Shown here: positions 1 to 6,579 of the stretch, piece by piece | How the letters are laid out: each line of letters opens with the position of its first letter | Position numbering within the stretch: the stretch's first letter is position 1 | Source of the DNA: Planctomycetota bacterium | GTDB lineage: Bacteria > Planctomycetota > Planctomycetia > Planctomycetales > Planctomycetaceae | Assembly: GCA_003671275.1 (NCBI GenBank) | Contig: QWPB01000114.1 | Span: 1 to 35,904, forward strand | Reading direction: 5' to 3' | DNA length: 35,904 nt | The notes under the pieces: model-generated | Seen by the model: the letters and a program-made list of their open reading frames with translations, nothing else | Databases searched by the model: none | Told to the model about the DNA's origin: nothing | Position numbers and translations under genes: made by a program

Positions 1-160
1 CCAGCAAATAGAGAGACGCTTCATTTTTGGACTTGTAGACATCAAACCGCAAACAGCCTGGCTCGGCCCGCGACAGCCGACCCTGCTCGCGGAGCAGGGC
101 TCCGACTTTGTCGATATCCACGGCGTCTTTGACTCGAAGATGAATGTTCAAGTAGATCAT
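1..160 (-). CDS. Antibiotic biosynthesis monooxygenase (ABM)-fold protein, N-terminal part; runs off the left edge
   Basis: The 53 visible codons begin MIYLNIHLRVKDAV and continue through a segment rich in charged residues to FDVYKSKNE. This matches the first strand, helix and second strand of the dimeric alpha/beta-barrel ABM fold (YgiN-like putative quinol monooxygenases), including the usual 'pGClrFdvy' strand after the first helix. Family members are about 95-110 residues, so roughly half is missing beyond position 1. The start at 160 is chosen because GAGGA lies 10 nt upstream and the fold begins immediately. The same frame stays open back to an ATG at 436, but that stretch reads as non-protein-like and crosses a terminator hairpin. 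Substrate cannot be told from this fragment. Family assignment is fairly safe; enzymatic activity is an inference. Confidence 0.7.
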   Translation of the reverse strand, partial: MIYLNIHLRVKDAVDIDKVGALLREQGRLSRAEPGCLRFDVYKSKNEASLYLL

Positions 161-621
161 GCGAGGGAAATCCTCAGTACGGTGTGAATGTGGACGGATC
201 GATGTTCTACCAGACCGTCTGCTCTCCTGCATCAGAGTGCCGCGTGGCAAAATGCAGCAGCCCTGATCGAGGCTATGTTTTTTGAGGGGGATAAAAACGA
301 AAGCGTCCCCAGAAACAATCCAGGGACGCTTGTCGTGGAGCCATTGAGCGAGTGCGGGCCAACCCCCGCTCGGGCTCTGAAAAGGTAATAGGCATTCGCT
401 GTGCCGCTTTTTATCCGCACGTTGACTTTTCGCCATAACTGATTTTTTCAATTGTAGATATGAATTGTTTCTTTTTTTCACCACGAAAAAATCGGGGGGC
501 GAGAGGGGATCGTATGGGTGAAATGATTCATCGCACTTTGCGACGCTGTAGCAAACTAGACCACTGCGGGGGCCAATGCGTGAAGAAACTGTGAAATCAT
601 CGTTTGAACACTGATTTTTTG
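161..621. other. Gene-poor stretch upstream of the ABM gene
   Basis: No reading frame here looks protein-like. It contains the minus-strand terminator at 290-331, a second small G+C-rich hairpin at about 342-363 (arms GCGGG/CCCGC), and an A+T-rich block at about 440-500. That block includes TACAAT on the minus strand (456-451), which could serve as a -10 element although no good -35 is visible. Read on the minus strand this would be a leader or small RNA of about 150 nt ending at the terminator. Confidence 0.4.
290..331 (-). terminator. Rho-independent terminator on the minus strand, upstream of the ABM gene
   Basis: Arms AAGCGTCCC and GGGACGCTT (301-309 and 323-331) form a perfect 9-bp stem around a 13-nt loop. 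Four further pairs (ACGA/TCGT) form across a bulge. On the minus strand the stem is followed by CGTTTTTA, a U-tract. On the plus strand no T-run follows, so it acts on minus-strand transcripts. No protein gene ends just before it, so it either ends a small RNA or acts as an attenuator in the ABM leader. Confidence 0.55.
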
Positions 622-650
622 TTGACATCGTGGTACAGGAAATGCATAAC
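622..650 (+). promoter_or_regulatory. Sigma-70-type promoter for the candidate small RNA
   Basis: A perfect -35 box TTGACA at 622-627 is followed by 17 nt and CATAAC at 645-650, which matches four of six -10 positions. TG lies directly before it (643-644). The predicted transcription start is near 657. The next protein gene begins 260 nt downstream, past a strong terminator. Confidence 0.6.
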
Positions 651-656
651 CCCTCT

Positions 657-779
657 GTGGATTTGTTCCCGGTTTGTACCGTGTCAGAAGACCGGGGGAT
701 TTTCTTGGATTGCCGGCTGGATTTCATACCTCCCCAAGGCACGGTTGGCCCCGCGTGATCTTTCACGCGGGGCTTTTTT
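657..779 (+). ncRNA. Candidate small RNA (or attenuated leader), about 123 nt
   Basis: This is the interval between a good promoter (622-650) and an excellent intrinsic terminator (748-779), with no credible protein in between. Internal pairing can be drawn. Arms CCCGGT (668-673) and ACCGGG (691-696), extendable by two G-U pairs, form a first hairpin. CTTGG (704-708) and CCAAG (734-738) form a second, and the terminator is the third. It lacks the landmarks of SRP RNA, 6S RNA, tmRNA or RNase P RNA, so I do not recognise the family. The alternative is a transcription-attenuation leader for the M28 peptidase gene beginning at 917. The size and the boundary at the start site are inferred. Confidence 0.45.
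748..779 (+). terminator. Strong rho-independent terminator
   Basis: Arms GCCCCGCGTGA (748-758) and TCACGCGGGGC (763-773) pair perfectly over 11 bp around a 4-nt loop. Six T residues follow directly (774-779). It ends transcription started at the 622-650 promoter. Confidence 0.85.
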
Positions 780-916
780 CATGGGATTGGCTAAAAGAGG
801 AAGCCCTCATCACCCAGAGTCTCGGAGACCGCTTCTCAACCTTCCGGATGTGCTATGTCGCTGCCAGATGGGTGTTCGGTATTCTTTCGGTGGGAAGTTC
901 CTCACCGTTGCGGATA

Positions 917-2137
917 ATGCCGATGCCCCGTTGGACTGTGCTTACGATCTGGGCTGGACTGAGCCTGTGGCCAGCGATTAGAGCGGAGGACGTAACCCCT
1001 TTACGACAACGCCCCCCGGCTCCGCCGGGAGTACAGCGGATCTGTCCGCTGGTGGTATCGCCTGAGAACGTTCGACCGCATGTCGAATACCTGGCAAGTG
1101 AAGAACTCGCCGGGCGGCGAGGAGATGGTGGATTTCAAGCGGGCGAGTATGTGGCACTGAAGCTGAAAGAGGCCGGTGCTGAGCCGCTGTTTGATGGGGA
1201 TTACTTTCAGCCAATCCCCGGTGCCGCTCTTCCGAACGGTGAGATTCCCATCATTGGCCGCAACGTGGGAGCCGTAATTCGCGGGAGCGACCCGCGGTTA
1301 CAGCACGAGTATATTCTGATTGGGGCTCACTACGATCATCTGGGACGACGCGGTGGAGTGATTCACCCGGGAGCGGACGACAACGCGAGCGGAGTGGCCA
1401 TGCTGCTGGAGGCTGGGCGGTACTTTTCTCAACGGACACAGCGTTCGCGACGAAGTATTGCCCTGGTGGCCTTCGATTTGGAAGAGGAGCTGCTTTACGG
1501 TTCTCGTTGGTACGCCGCCCACCCGGCGGTCCCGCTTTCGCAGACGCGCGTGATGATCGCGGCGGACATGATCAGCCGCTCACTGGGCAATCTTCCGTTG
1601 CCAGCTGTATTTGTACTGGGCTCCGAACATGCGCCCGAACTGCGGGAGCACCTGACCCACGTCGGGGTTCCGCAAGGCTTGCAGGTCGCCCGCCTGGGAG
1701 TGGATTTTGTGGGGACGCGGAGTGACTATGGTCCGTTTCGGGATCGCGGGGTGCCGTTCCTGTTTTTCTCGACGGGGGAGCACCCGGATTACCACACGCA
1801 ACAAGACACGGCGGACCGCGCGGACTACGAGAAGTTGGCGCGGGTAACGAGCCTGATTCTGCGATTGGTCGAGCGATTGAGCAACACCCCGCATCCGGCC
1901 ACCTGGGCCGCCGATTCACCGCCGGACATGGAAGAACCTCAGGTCATGCTGCGAATCACGCAGTTGCTGCTTCAGGAAGAAGCCGCAGGACGAATGAAGC
2001 TGTCGCCCACGACGCGGTTCATCGCGAATCAGACGTTGGCAAAAGTGGGATATATCGTGCAACGTGGGACGATCAGCCGGGATGAGCGTGCATGGCTGCG
2101 ACGTAGTGCCCAGTATTTGTTGATCAGTGCGTTCTGA
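917..2137 (+). CDS. Secreted M28-family zinc aminopeptidase
   Basis: The 406-residue product starts with a Sec signal peptide (basic MPMPRW, hydrophobic core to about residue 20, cleavage near AIRA-ED). It continues with the M28 co-catalytic zinc peptidase fold. Metal-ligand motifs appear in order: HYDH (138-141), GADDNASG (152-159, bridging Asp), FDLEEE (186-191, catalytic and metal Glu), AADM near 217, and the final His in DYHTQQ near 296. Such enzymes remove N-terminal residues from peptides outside the cytoplasm. The frame is open upstream to 674, but that extension would overlap the terminator at 748-779 and is not protein-like, so the ATG at 917 before the signal peptide is preferred; an ATG six bases later would also serve. 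No Shine-Dalgarno sequence is visible. The C-terminal 100 residues are helical and not otherwise recognised. Confidence 0.88.
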   Translation: MPMPRWTVLTIWAGLSLWPAIRAEDVTPLRQRPPAPPGVQRICPLVVSPENVRPHVEYLASEELAGRRGDGGFQAGEYVALKLKEAGAEPLFDGDYFQPIPGAALPNGEIPIIGRNVGAVIRGSDPRLQHEYILIGAHYDHLGRRGGVIHPGADDNASGVAMLLEAGRYFSQRTQRSRRSIALVAFDLEEELLYGSRWYAAHPAVPLSQTRVMIAADMISRSLGNLPLPAVFVLGSEHAPELREHLTHVGVPQGLQVARLGVDFVGTRSDYGPFRDRGVPFLFFSTGEHPDYHTQQDTADRADYEKLARVTSLILRLVERLSNTPHPATWAADSPPDMEEPQVMLRITQLLLQEEAAGRMKLSPTTRFIANQTLAKVGYIVQRGTISRDERAWLRRSAQYLLISAF

Positions 2138-2217
2138 AGCGGCAGGGCGCGGGAAGCCGTTGTGGCGGCAAGATTTTCCGATCTGGATCGGGGGATTCGA
2201 ATTGCGGTCGACGTTGA

Positions 2218-2246
2218 TTGCGTCACTGACAGATCCCACCTAGAAT
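2218..2246 (+). promoter_or_regulatory. Probable promoter of the zinc-ribbon/ridA pair
   Basis: TAGAAT at 2241-2246 matches five of six -10 positions. TTGCGT at 2218-2223, a half match to the -35 box, lies 17 nt upstream. A start near 2253 would give a leader of about 30 nt before the ATG at 2284. Confidence 0.4.
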
Positions 2247-2283
2247 ATGGGATTCCCACTGACTCAAGGTCTCGGAGAGAGAG

Positions 2284-2403
2284 ATGGTCCAGCGTCCAGC
2301 CACCAAGGCAAAGATCGCCAAGAAACTGAAGCGATGCACGAAGTGCAACGCCCTCGTCAGCTATCGCTCACGCTGCAAGAAGTGCAGCAAGCTCGTCAGT
2401 TAA
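2284..2403 (+). CDS. 39-residue basic zinc-ribbon microprotein
   Basis: This short frame encodes 39 residues. A lysine-rich N-terminal helix-like part (TKAKIAKKLKR) leads into CTKC, then ten residues, then CKKC: a CxxC...CxxC zinc-ribbon with almost nothing else. A good ribosome-binding sequence (GGAGAGAGAG) sits directly before the ATG. The stop is 24 nt before the ridA start, so the two are probably cotranscribed. Extreme basicity plus a C4 knuckle is the style of small ribosomal or RNA-binding proteins such as L40e, but I cannot show homology and give no function. It is below the length cutoff of many gene finders. That it is real is supported by the SD, motif spacing and linkage. Confidence 0.65.
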   Translation: MVQRPATKAKIAKKLKRCTKCNALVSYRSRCKKCSKLVS

Positions 2404-2427
2404 CCCCTGACTAGGGAGCGAGTTGCA

Positions 2428-2889
2428 ATGAGTGCTGAGGCCCGTCTGAAAGAACTCGGATTGATTCTACCCCCGGTTCCCAAACCGGGTGGAATCTATA
2501 AGCCGATCGTTCAGGTCGGTCAGTTGATTTATGTATCGGGACACGGCCCGCTGCTAACCGATGGATCATTGATTACCGGCAAGGTTGGTCGGGATCTGAC
2601 TCTTGAGCAGGGTTACGAAGCGGCGCGCGCTGTCGGTTTAACGCTGCTCGCCACCGTTCGGCAACAACTCGGTTCGCTCGACCGAATTCAGCGAACGATT
2701 AAAACCCTGGGAATGGTTAATTCCACACCCGATTTTGACCGGCACCCGGCTGTCATCAATGGTTTCAGTCAATTGCTGATCGACCTGTACGGTGAGGACG
2801 GGATCGGGGCCCGAAGTGCGGTAGGAATGGGATCGCTTCCCGGGAATATCGCTGTGGAAGTGGAAGCCATCTTTGAGCTGAAGGTTTAA
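2428..2889 (+). CDS. RidA (YjgF/YER057c/UK114) family protein
   Basis: The 153-residue product has the chorismate-mutase-like RidA fold: substrate-facing strand YVSGHGPL near residues 36-43, and the C-terminal hallmark GARSAVGMGSLPGN, whose Arg and following acidic strand (VEVEAIFEL) form the active-site cleft. Canonical RidA deaminates reactive enamine/imine intermediates from PLP enzymes. This longer form, with an N-terminal stretch RLKELGLILPP, is the YjgF-like subgroup often found in planctomycetes and actinobacteria, whose substrate is less certain. AGGGAG lies 12-17 nt before the ATG. It follows the zinc-ribbon gene by 24 nt. Confidence 0.88.
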   Translation: MSAEARLKELGLILPPVPKPGGIYKPIVQVGQLIYVSGHGPLLTDGSLITGKVGRDLTLEQGYEAARAVGLTLLATVRQQLGSLDRIQRTIKTLGMVNSTPDFDRHPAVINGFSQLLIDLYGEDGIGARSAVGMGSLPGNIAVEVEAIFELKV

Positions 2890-3141
2890 GGCTGGTTCGC
2901 CCCTGAGATTTCAGGTTCGCCGGTTCCACCGGAATGCGCTACTGTTCGGTTTCAATCGTGGATTGGCGCCCAGCGGCGGATTTTCACGATGACGAATTAT
3001 CACCACGGTTTTGGGTGGAATCCTGATTTTTCCGGAATAGGATAGGCGTTTCTGGTGTCCTACTCTCGTGTCCCACTTACGAAAACATGGTCGGTGCATG
3101 TCGCACTGATCCCGATGGACATCACTTGAAAGGCGACTCTC

Positions 3142-3426
3142 ATGAAGCGTTTGACGACTCTGGCACTGGTTCTTGGTCTGGCCGCAATGGGTTGCGAGCA
3201 GAAGAAGGATGCTCCGGCTCCGGCCCCAGCTGCTACGGAAGCTTCGGCCACCCCCCCAGCTGGTGCGATGCCCGATCTCTCAAAGGCTGCAAGCGATGCG
3301 GCAGCCACCGCTCCGGCGACCGAAGCCGCTCCGGCAACTGAGGCTGCCCCTGCCACCGAAGCCGCTCCCACGACCGAAGCGGCTCCAGCAACCGAAGCCG
3401 CTCCGGCAGCCCCCGAGCAGAAGTAG
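3142..3426 (+). CDS. Small Ala/Pro/Thr/Glu-rich putative lipoprotein
   Basis: The 94-residue product has a short signal peptide (MKRLTTLALVLGLAAMGC). Its A-M-G-C site is an imperfect lipobox, predicting lipidation of Cys18. The mature part is low complexity: about five tandem copies of the hexapeptide APATEA or close variants occupy the C-terminal third, and there is no recognisable folded domain. AAAGG lies about 10 nt before the ATG. It is monocistronic, with its own terminator at 3488-3524. A periplasmic spacer or structural lipoprotein is a guess; no function is known. Confidence 0.65.
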   Translation: MKRLTTLALVLGLAAMGCEQKKDAPAPAPAATEASATPPAGAMPDLSKAASDAAATAPATEAAPATEAAPATEAAPTTEAAPATEAAPAAPEQK

Positions 3427-3487
3427 TTCACTTCGCACATCACTGGCCGCACCCGTTTGCGGCAACGATGAGCATGCGGAATCCCCT

Positions 3488-3524
3488 CTGACGCCCGACT
3501 GTGGTCGCGGCGTCAGTTTTATTT
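3488..3524 (+). terminator. Rho-independent terminator after the small lipoprotein gene
   Basis: CTGACGCC (3488-3495) pairs with GGCGTCAG (3509-3516). The stem is extended inside by CGAC/GTCG across one bulged C, and TTTTATTT follows at 3517-3524. The other strand lacks a T-run at the exit, so it serves the plus strand only. Confidence 0.8.
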
Positions 3525-3586
3525 GAGACAGACTCTTTTGAGACCGTCCGGCTCAGGCCGTTCCGATAACAAATCGTTCGCTTCCG

Positions 3587-4804
3587 CTACCTCGAATCCA
3601 CCGATTTCATCAGACGGAGCAATTCCTCCGCAGCGGCCAAGGCAAATGCCGGTGAGTTAATGTGCTCATCGAACTCTCGCAGTACGACGGGAGGTTCCAC
3701 CTGGAGCAGCCCCTCATAGAGTGCTCGACGGGCGGCGGGATCATCAAACGGCTGTCCCGCCTGATCAATCGCCGAGACACCCCGCCAGGGAAACATGATG
3801 GAAACGGGGCCCTGACTGGCATTCGCGATCCCGGCGATCTCGGAGCCCAGCCGGAAATTTTCTTCTGCCGTCGTCCGCATCAGGGTGACCGTCGCGTTGT
3901 GCTGGTGGAATCTTCGGTTGGCGAACTTCTCTGGAACCGTGGCGCGTGGCCCAAAGTTGACCATGTCAAGGGCTCCCACCGAGATGACCTGCGGAATCCC
4001 TTTCCGGCCAGCCATGGAAAGCCGATCCGGACCTGCGGACAAAGTGCCCCCCACCAGTTCATCGGCCAGTTCGGTCGTGGTGATGTCCAGCACACCGGCA
4101 ATCAGCCCCTCTTCAATCAGACTTTCCATGGTCTGTCCCCCGATGCCAGTGGCATGAAACACGAGGACTTCATATCCCGAGACCTCCAGACGCTGCCGGG
4201 CGACCTCGACGCAGGGAGTCGTCACCCCGAACATCGTGGCTGCGATCAGCGGGCGGTCATTTCCTGTGTCGGGGGGAGCGGGGTTAAGTACGATCCCCGC
4301 CATCGCCCGAGCTGCCTGAGACAGGATGGAACGGCTGATGCGGTTCAACCCCGCAATATCAACAACCGCGTTCAGCATCAGGATGTCTTTCGAGCCCACA
4401 TAGGGCCGGGTCTGTCCCGCAGCCAGCGTGCTGACCATCACTTTAGGAATACCAATCGGCAGCGCCCGCATGGCCGCCGTCCCAATGGTGGTTCCTGCCG
4501 ATCCACCCAGACTCAACACACCGTGGACCCTTCCTCGGGTTTGCTCGTCGAAAATCCATTGAGCTGCCGCCGAAGCGGCAGCGGTGATCGCCTCACTCCG
4601 GTGACTCCGCTGCCGCAGATCCGCCAAAGAGCACCCGATTTGTGCGAATAACTCGCCCGCTGACACATCGCAGGGCACTGTGGGCTCGCCCAGACAGCCC
4701 GTGTTGATGAGGACGCATTCCACCCCCAAAGCTTCCAACTGAGACCGCACGAACTGGGCTTCAGCTCCCTTCGTGTCGAGTGTCGCAAACAAGTAAACCG
4801 ACAT
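3587..4804 (-). CDS. Tm-1-like / UPF0261 family protein
   Basis: The 405-residue product is full length for the UPF0261/Tm-1 family. It opens with VYLFATLDTKG, the typical first strand ('tlDTKg') of the N-terminal domain. The glycine-rich LSLGGSAGTTIGTAAMRALP lies near residues 95-115. The family-typical FHATGIGGQTMESLI falls in the second domain, followed by LDITTTELADELVGG. Tm-1 of tomato binds ATP through the N-terminal domain; bacterial members have no settled reaction. The ATG start at 4804 precedes the family motif directly; the SD is weak. It is divergently arranged with the kinase gene, 105 nt away. Confidence 0.88.
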   Translation of the reverse strand: MSVYLFATLDTKGAEAQFVRSQLEALGVECVLINTGCLGEPTVPCDVSAGELFAQIGCSLADLRQRSHRSEAITAAASAAAQWIFDEQTRGRVHGVLSLGGSAGTTIGTAAMRALPIGIPKVMVSTLAAGQTRPYVGSKDILMLNAVVDIAGLNRISRSILSQAARAMAGIVLNPAPPDTGNDRPLIAATMFGVTTPCVEVARQRLEVSGYEVLVFHATGIGGQTMESLIEEGLIAGVLDITTTELADELVGGTLSAGPDRLSMAGRKGIPQVISVGALDMVNFGPRATVPEKFANRRFHQHNATVTLMRTTAEENFRLGSEIAGIANASQGPVSIMFPWRGVSAIDQAGQPFDDPAARRALYEGLLQVEPPVVLREFDEHINSPAFALAAAEELLRLMKSVDSR

Positions 4805-4909
4805 GACACAGTTCCCGGAGCAGGTGGGATGGTTTATTGTGTGAGTTTAACGCCAGAGACCATGGAACCCGAGTGCATCGCGACGGCCAACACCTGACAG
4901 ACCTCTCTT

Positions 4910-6574
4910 ATGAGTGCCGAATCGGAAAAAAGAAAGATCGGCCCCTTCCAGATCGAGGACAAACTCGGTGTGGGCGGAATGGGGATCGTGTATCGCGCGA
5001 CTTACATCAAAACCGGCCAGGTCGTTGCCCTGAAAGCCTTGGCCCCGGAGCTGTGCGCTGATCCCAAGGTCGCCAAGCGATTCGAACGCGAGATGGAGAT
5101 CCTCAAGAAGCTCAAACACCCGAACATCATCAAATATTACGGCGGGGTTTCCACCTCGGCGCAGCAGTTTTACGCGATGGAGTTACTGTCGGGCGGTGGG
5201 CTGGATGTACATCTTCGAAAAGCGGGTAGGTTCACCTGGCAACAGACTATCGACTACGCCCTGCAGATTGCCAAGGCCCTCGAATATGCCCACAACGCTG
5301 GAATCGTGCATCGCGATCTGAAACCCGCGAACTTGCTGCTAGCGAAGGACGGAACGCTCAAGCTGACCGACTTCGGCATCGCCCGTGACAGCGAGGCCAC
5401 CCAATTGACGCAGGCGGGCAAGACGGTCGGGACGCTGGCATACATGGCCCCCGAGCAGATCACGGGCAAGTCGCCGATTACCCGCCGAACGGATCTGTAC
5501 GCTCTGGGATGCCTCCTGTTTCAGATGATGACCGGACGGACACCATTTGAATCCGCCACGCAGCCGGAACTTCTCTTCAAGCATATCGAGGAGGAGCCGC
5601 CCTCCGTCCGGGAATTCAATCCCGACTGCCCTCGTCCACTCGAATCGCTGATTGCTGAGCTGATGGAGAAGGATCCGAACGATCGCCCGTTCGATGCACT
5701 CTCCGTACAGGTCCGTCTGGAAGAAATCATCCAGAAGGTCGCCGAACAGGAAGAGCAGTCCAAGACCCGCGCCGCCGATGCCGCGGGAGCCACCGTAGCT
5801 GATGCAACCAAGGCCCTCAAGAAGAAGAAAAAGAAGAAAGTAGAACCCGGTGAGTTCATCCCGGTCTACGAGCGCACATGGTTCTACGCGAGCTGCCTGG
5901 TTGCATTAATTGGTGTCGTGATCTGGTTCGCCTGGCCGGAGAGTCTGGAGTCCCAGCACGCTCGATGTCAGGAAGCGATGAAGATTCAAAACTTCGACGC
6001 CATCACGGACTTTGGCGATATCCCCGAATACAGCGACTGGCTTAATCACGTCGACGAGATCGACTCGATCCTGAAGGACTATCCCAACACACCGCAAGCG
6101 GTGGATGCCCGGCGCTGGAAGGACATGATCGAAATGGTCCGTGAGGACCGGCTATCACAAAACAACGTCAAATTCGATCGCGTTCCCAAGAGCGATGCGG
6201 AGCGAGCCTATGTCAATGCCCGCAAATATGAGAAGTTCGGTGACTCCTACACCGCCATCGAAAAGTACGAGGCGATGCAGACCCTCATCGAAAGCACCGA
6301 GGAGTCCCGCCCATTCCTGAACCTCGCCCGGCACCGCGCGGAACTGATCCGCAAGGGGGCCGACAATCAGGCAGACCGCACGGCCTACGTCGAAGCCCAG
6401 CTCAAGAAGGCCGACGATGAGTTCCTTCAGGGAGACAAAGTTCAGGCCCGCGAAAAGTGGCAGAGCATCGTGAAGCTCTACAGCGACTCCCCAGTCTTTG
6501 CCAGCATCGTGGCCCGAGCCAAGGCCCGCGTGATTGACGCCGAAGGCACCCTGAAAGCAGAAGCCCAACCCTAA
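4910..6574 (+). CDS. Membrane Ser/Thr protein kinase (PknB type) with extracytoplasmic helical tail
   Basis: The 554-residue product starts with a complete Hanks-type kinase domain, about residues 11-275. It shows the glycine loop LGVGGMGIV (19-27), the VALK lysine (42), the catalytic loop HRDLKPAN (134-141), DFG (154-156) and APEQ (180-183). After an acidic/Ala linker comes a run of seven lysines just before one membrane segment (about 324-342, WFYASCLVALIGVVIW), consistent with kinase inside and tail outside. The 210-residue outer part is helical and TPR-like, with pairs of 'A..Y...F' type helices. It has no PASTA repeats, so the ligand is unknown. The gene end is only 5 nt from the convergent cyclase gene and no terminator is seen between them. 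Substrates cannot be inferred from the neighbours. Confidence 0.93.
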   Translation: MSAESEKRKIGPFQIEDKLGVGGMGIVYRATYIKTGQVVALKALAPELCADPKVAKRFEREMEILKKLKHPNIIKYYGGVSTSAQQFYAMELLSGGGLDVHLRKAGRFTWQQTIDYALQIAKALEYAHNAGIVHRDLKPANLLLAKDGTLKLTDFGIARDSEATQLTQAGKTVGTLAYMAPEQITGKSPITRRTDLYALGCLLFQMMTGRTPFESATQPELLFKHIEEEPPSVREFNPDCPRPLESLIAELMEKDPNDRPFDALSVQVRLEEIIQKVAEQEEQSKTRAADAAGATVADATKALKKKKKKKVEPGEFIPVYERTWFYASCLVALIGVVIWFAWPESLESQHARCQEAMKIQNFDAITDFGDIPEYSDWLNHVDEIDSILKDYPNTPQAVDARRWKDMIEMVREDRLSQNNVKFDRVPKSDAERAYVNARKYEKFGDSYTAIEKYEAMQTLIESTEESRPFLNLARHRAELIRKGADNQADRTAYVEAQLKKADDEFLQGDKVQAREKWQSIVKLYSDSPVFASIVARAKARVIDAEGTLKAEAQP

Positions 6575-6579
6575 TTCGG

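Noticed and set aside
161-436. Upstream extension of the ABM frame to an ATG at 436
   Set aside because: The frame is open, but the codons pass through a terminator hairpin, the sequence is unlike any domain, and the ABM fold with an SD begins exactly at 160.
674-916. N-terminal extension of the M28 peptidase frame
   Set aside because: It runs through the terminator at 748-779 and gives non-protein-like sequence before a clear signal peptide that starts at 917.
2185-2215. tRNA T-arm-like GGATTCGAATT
   Set aside because: No acceptor, D or anticodon stems can be built around it.
3060-3452. Ala/Gly/Val-rich minus-strand frame over the small lipoprotein gene
   Set aside because: It is the shadow of the APATEA-encoding repeats. 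The plus-strand frame has the signal peptide, SD and terminator.
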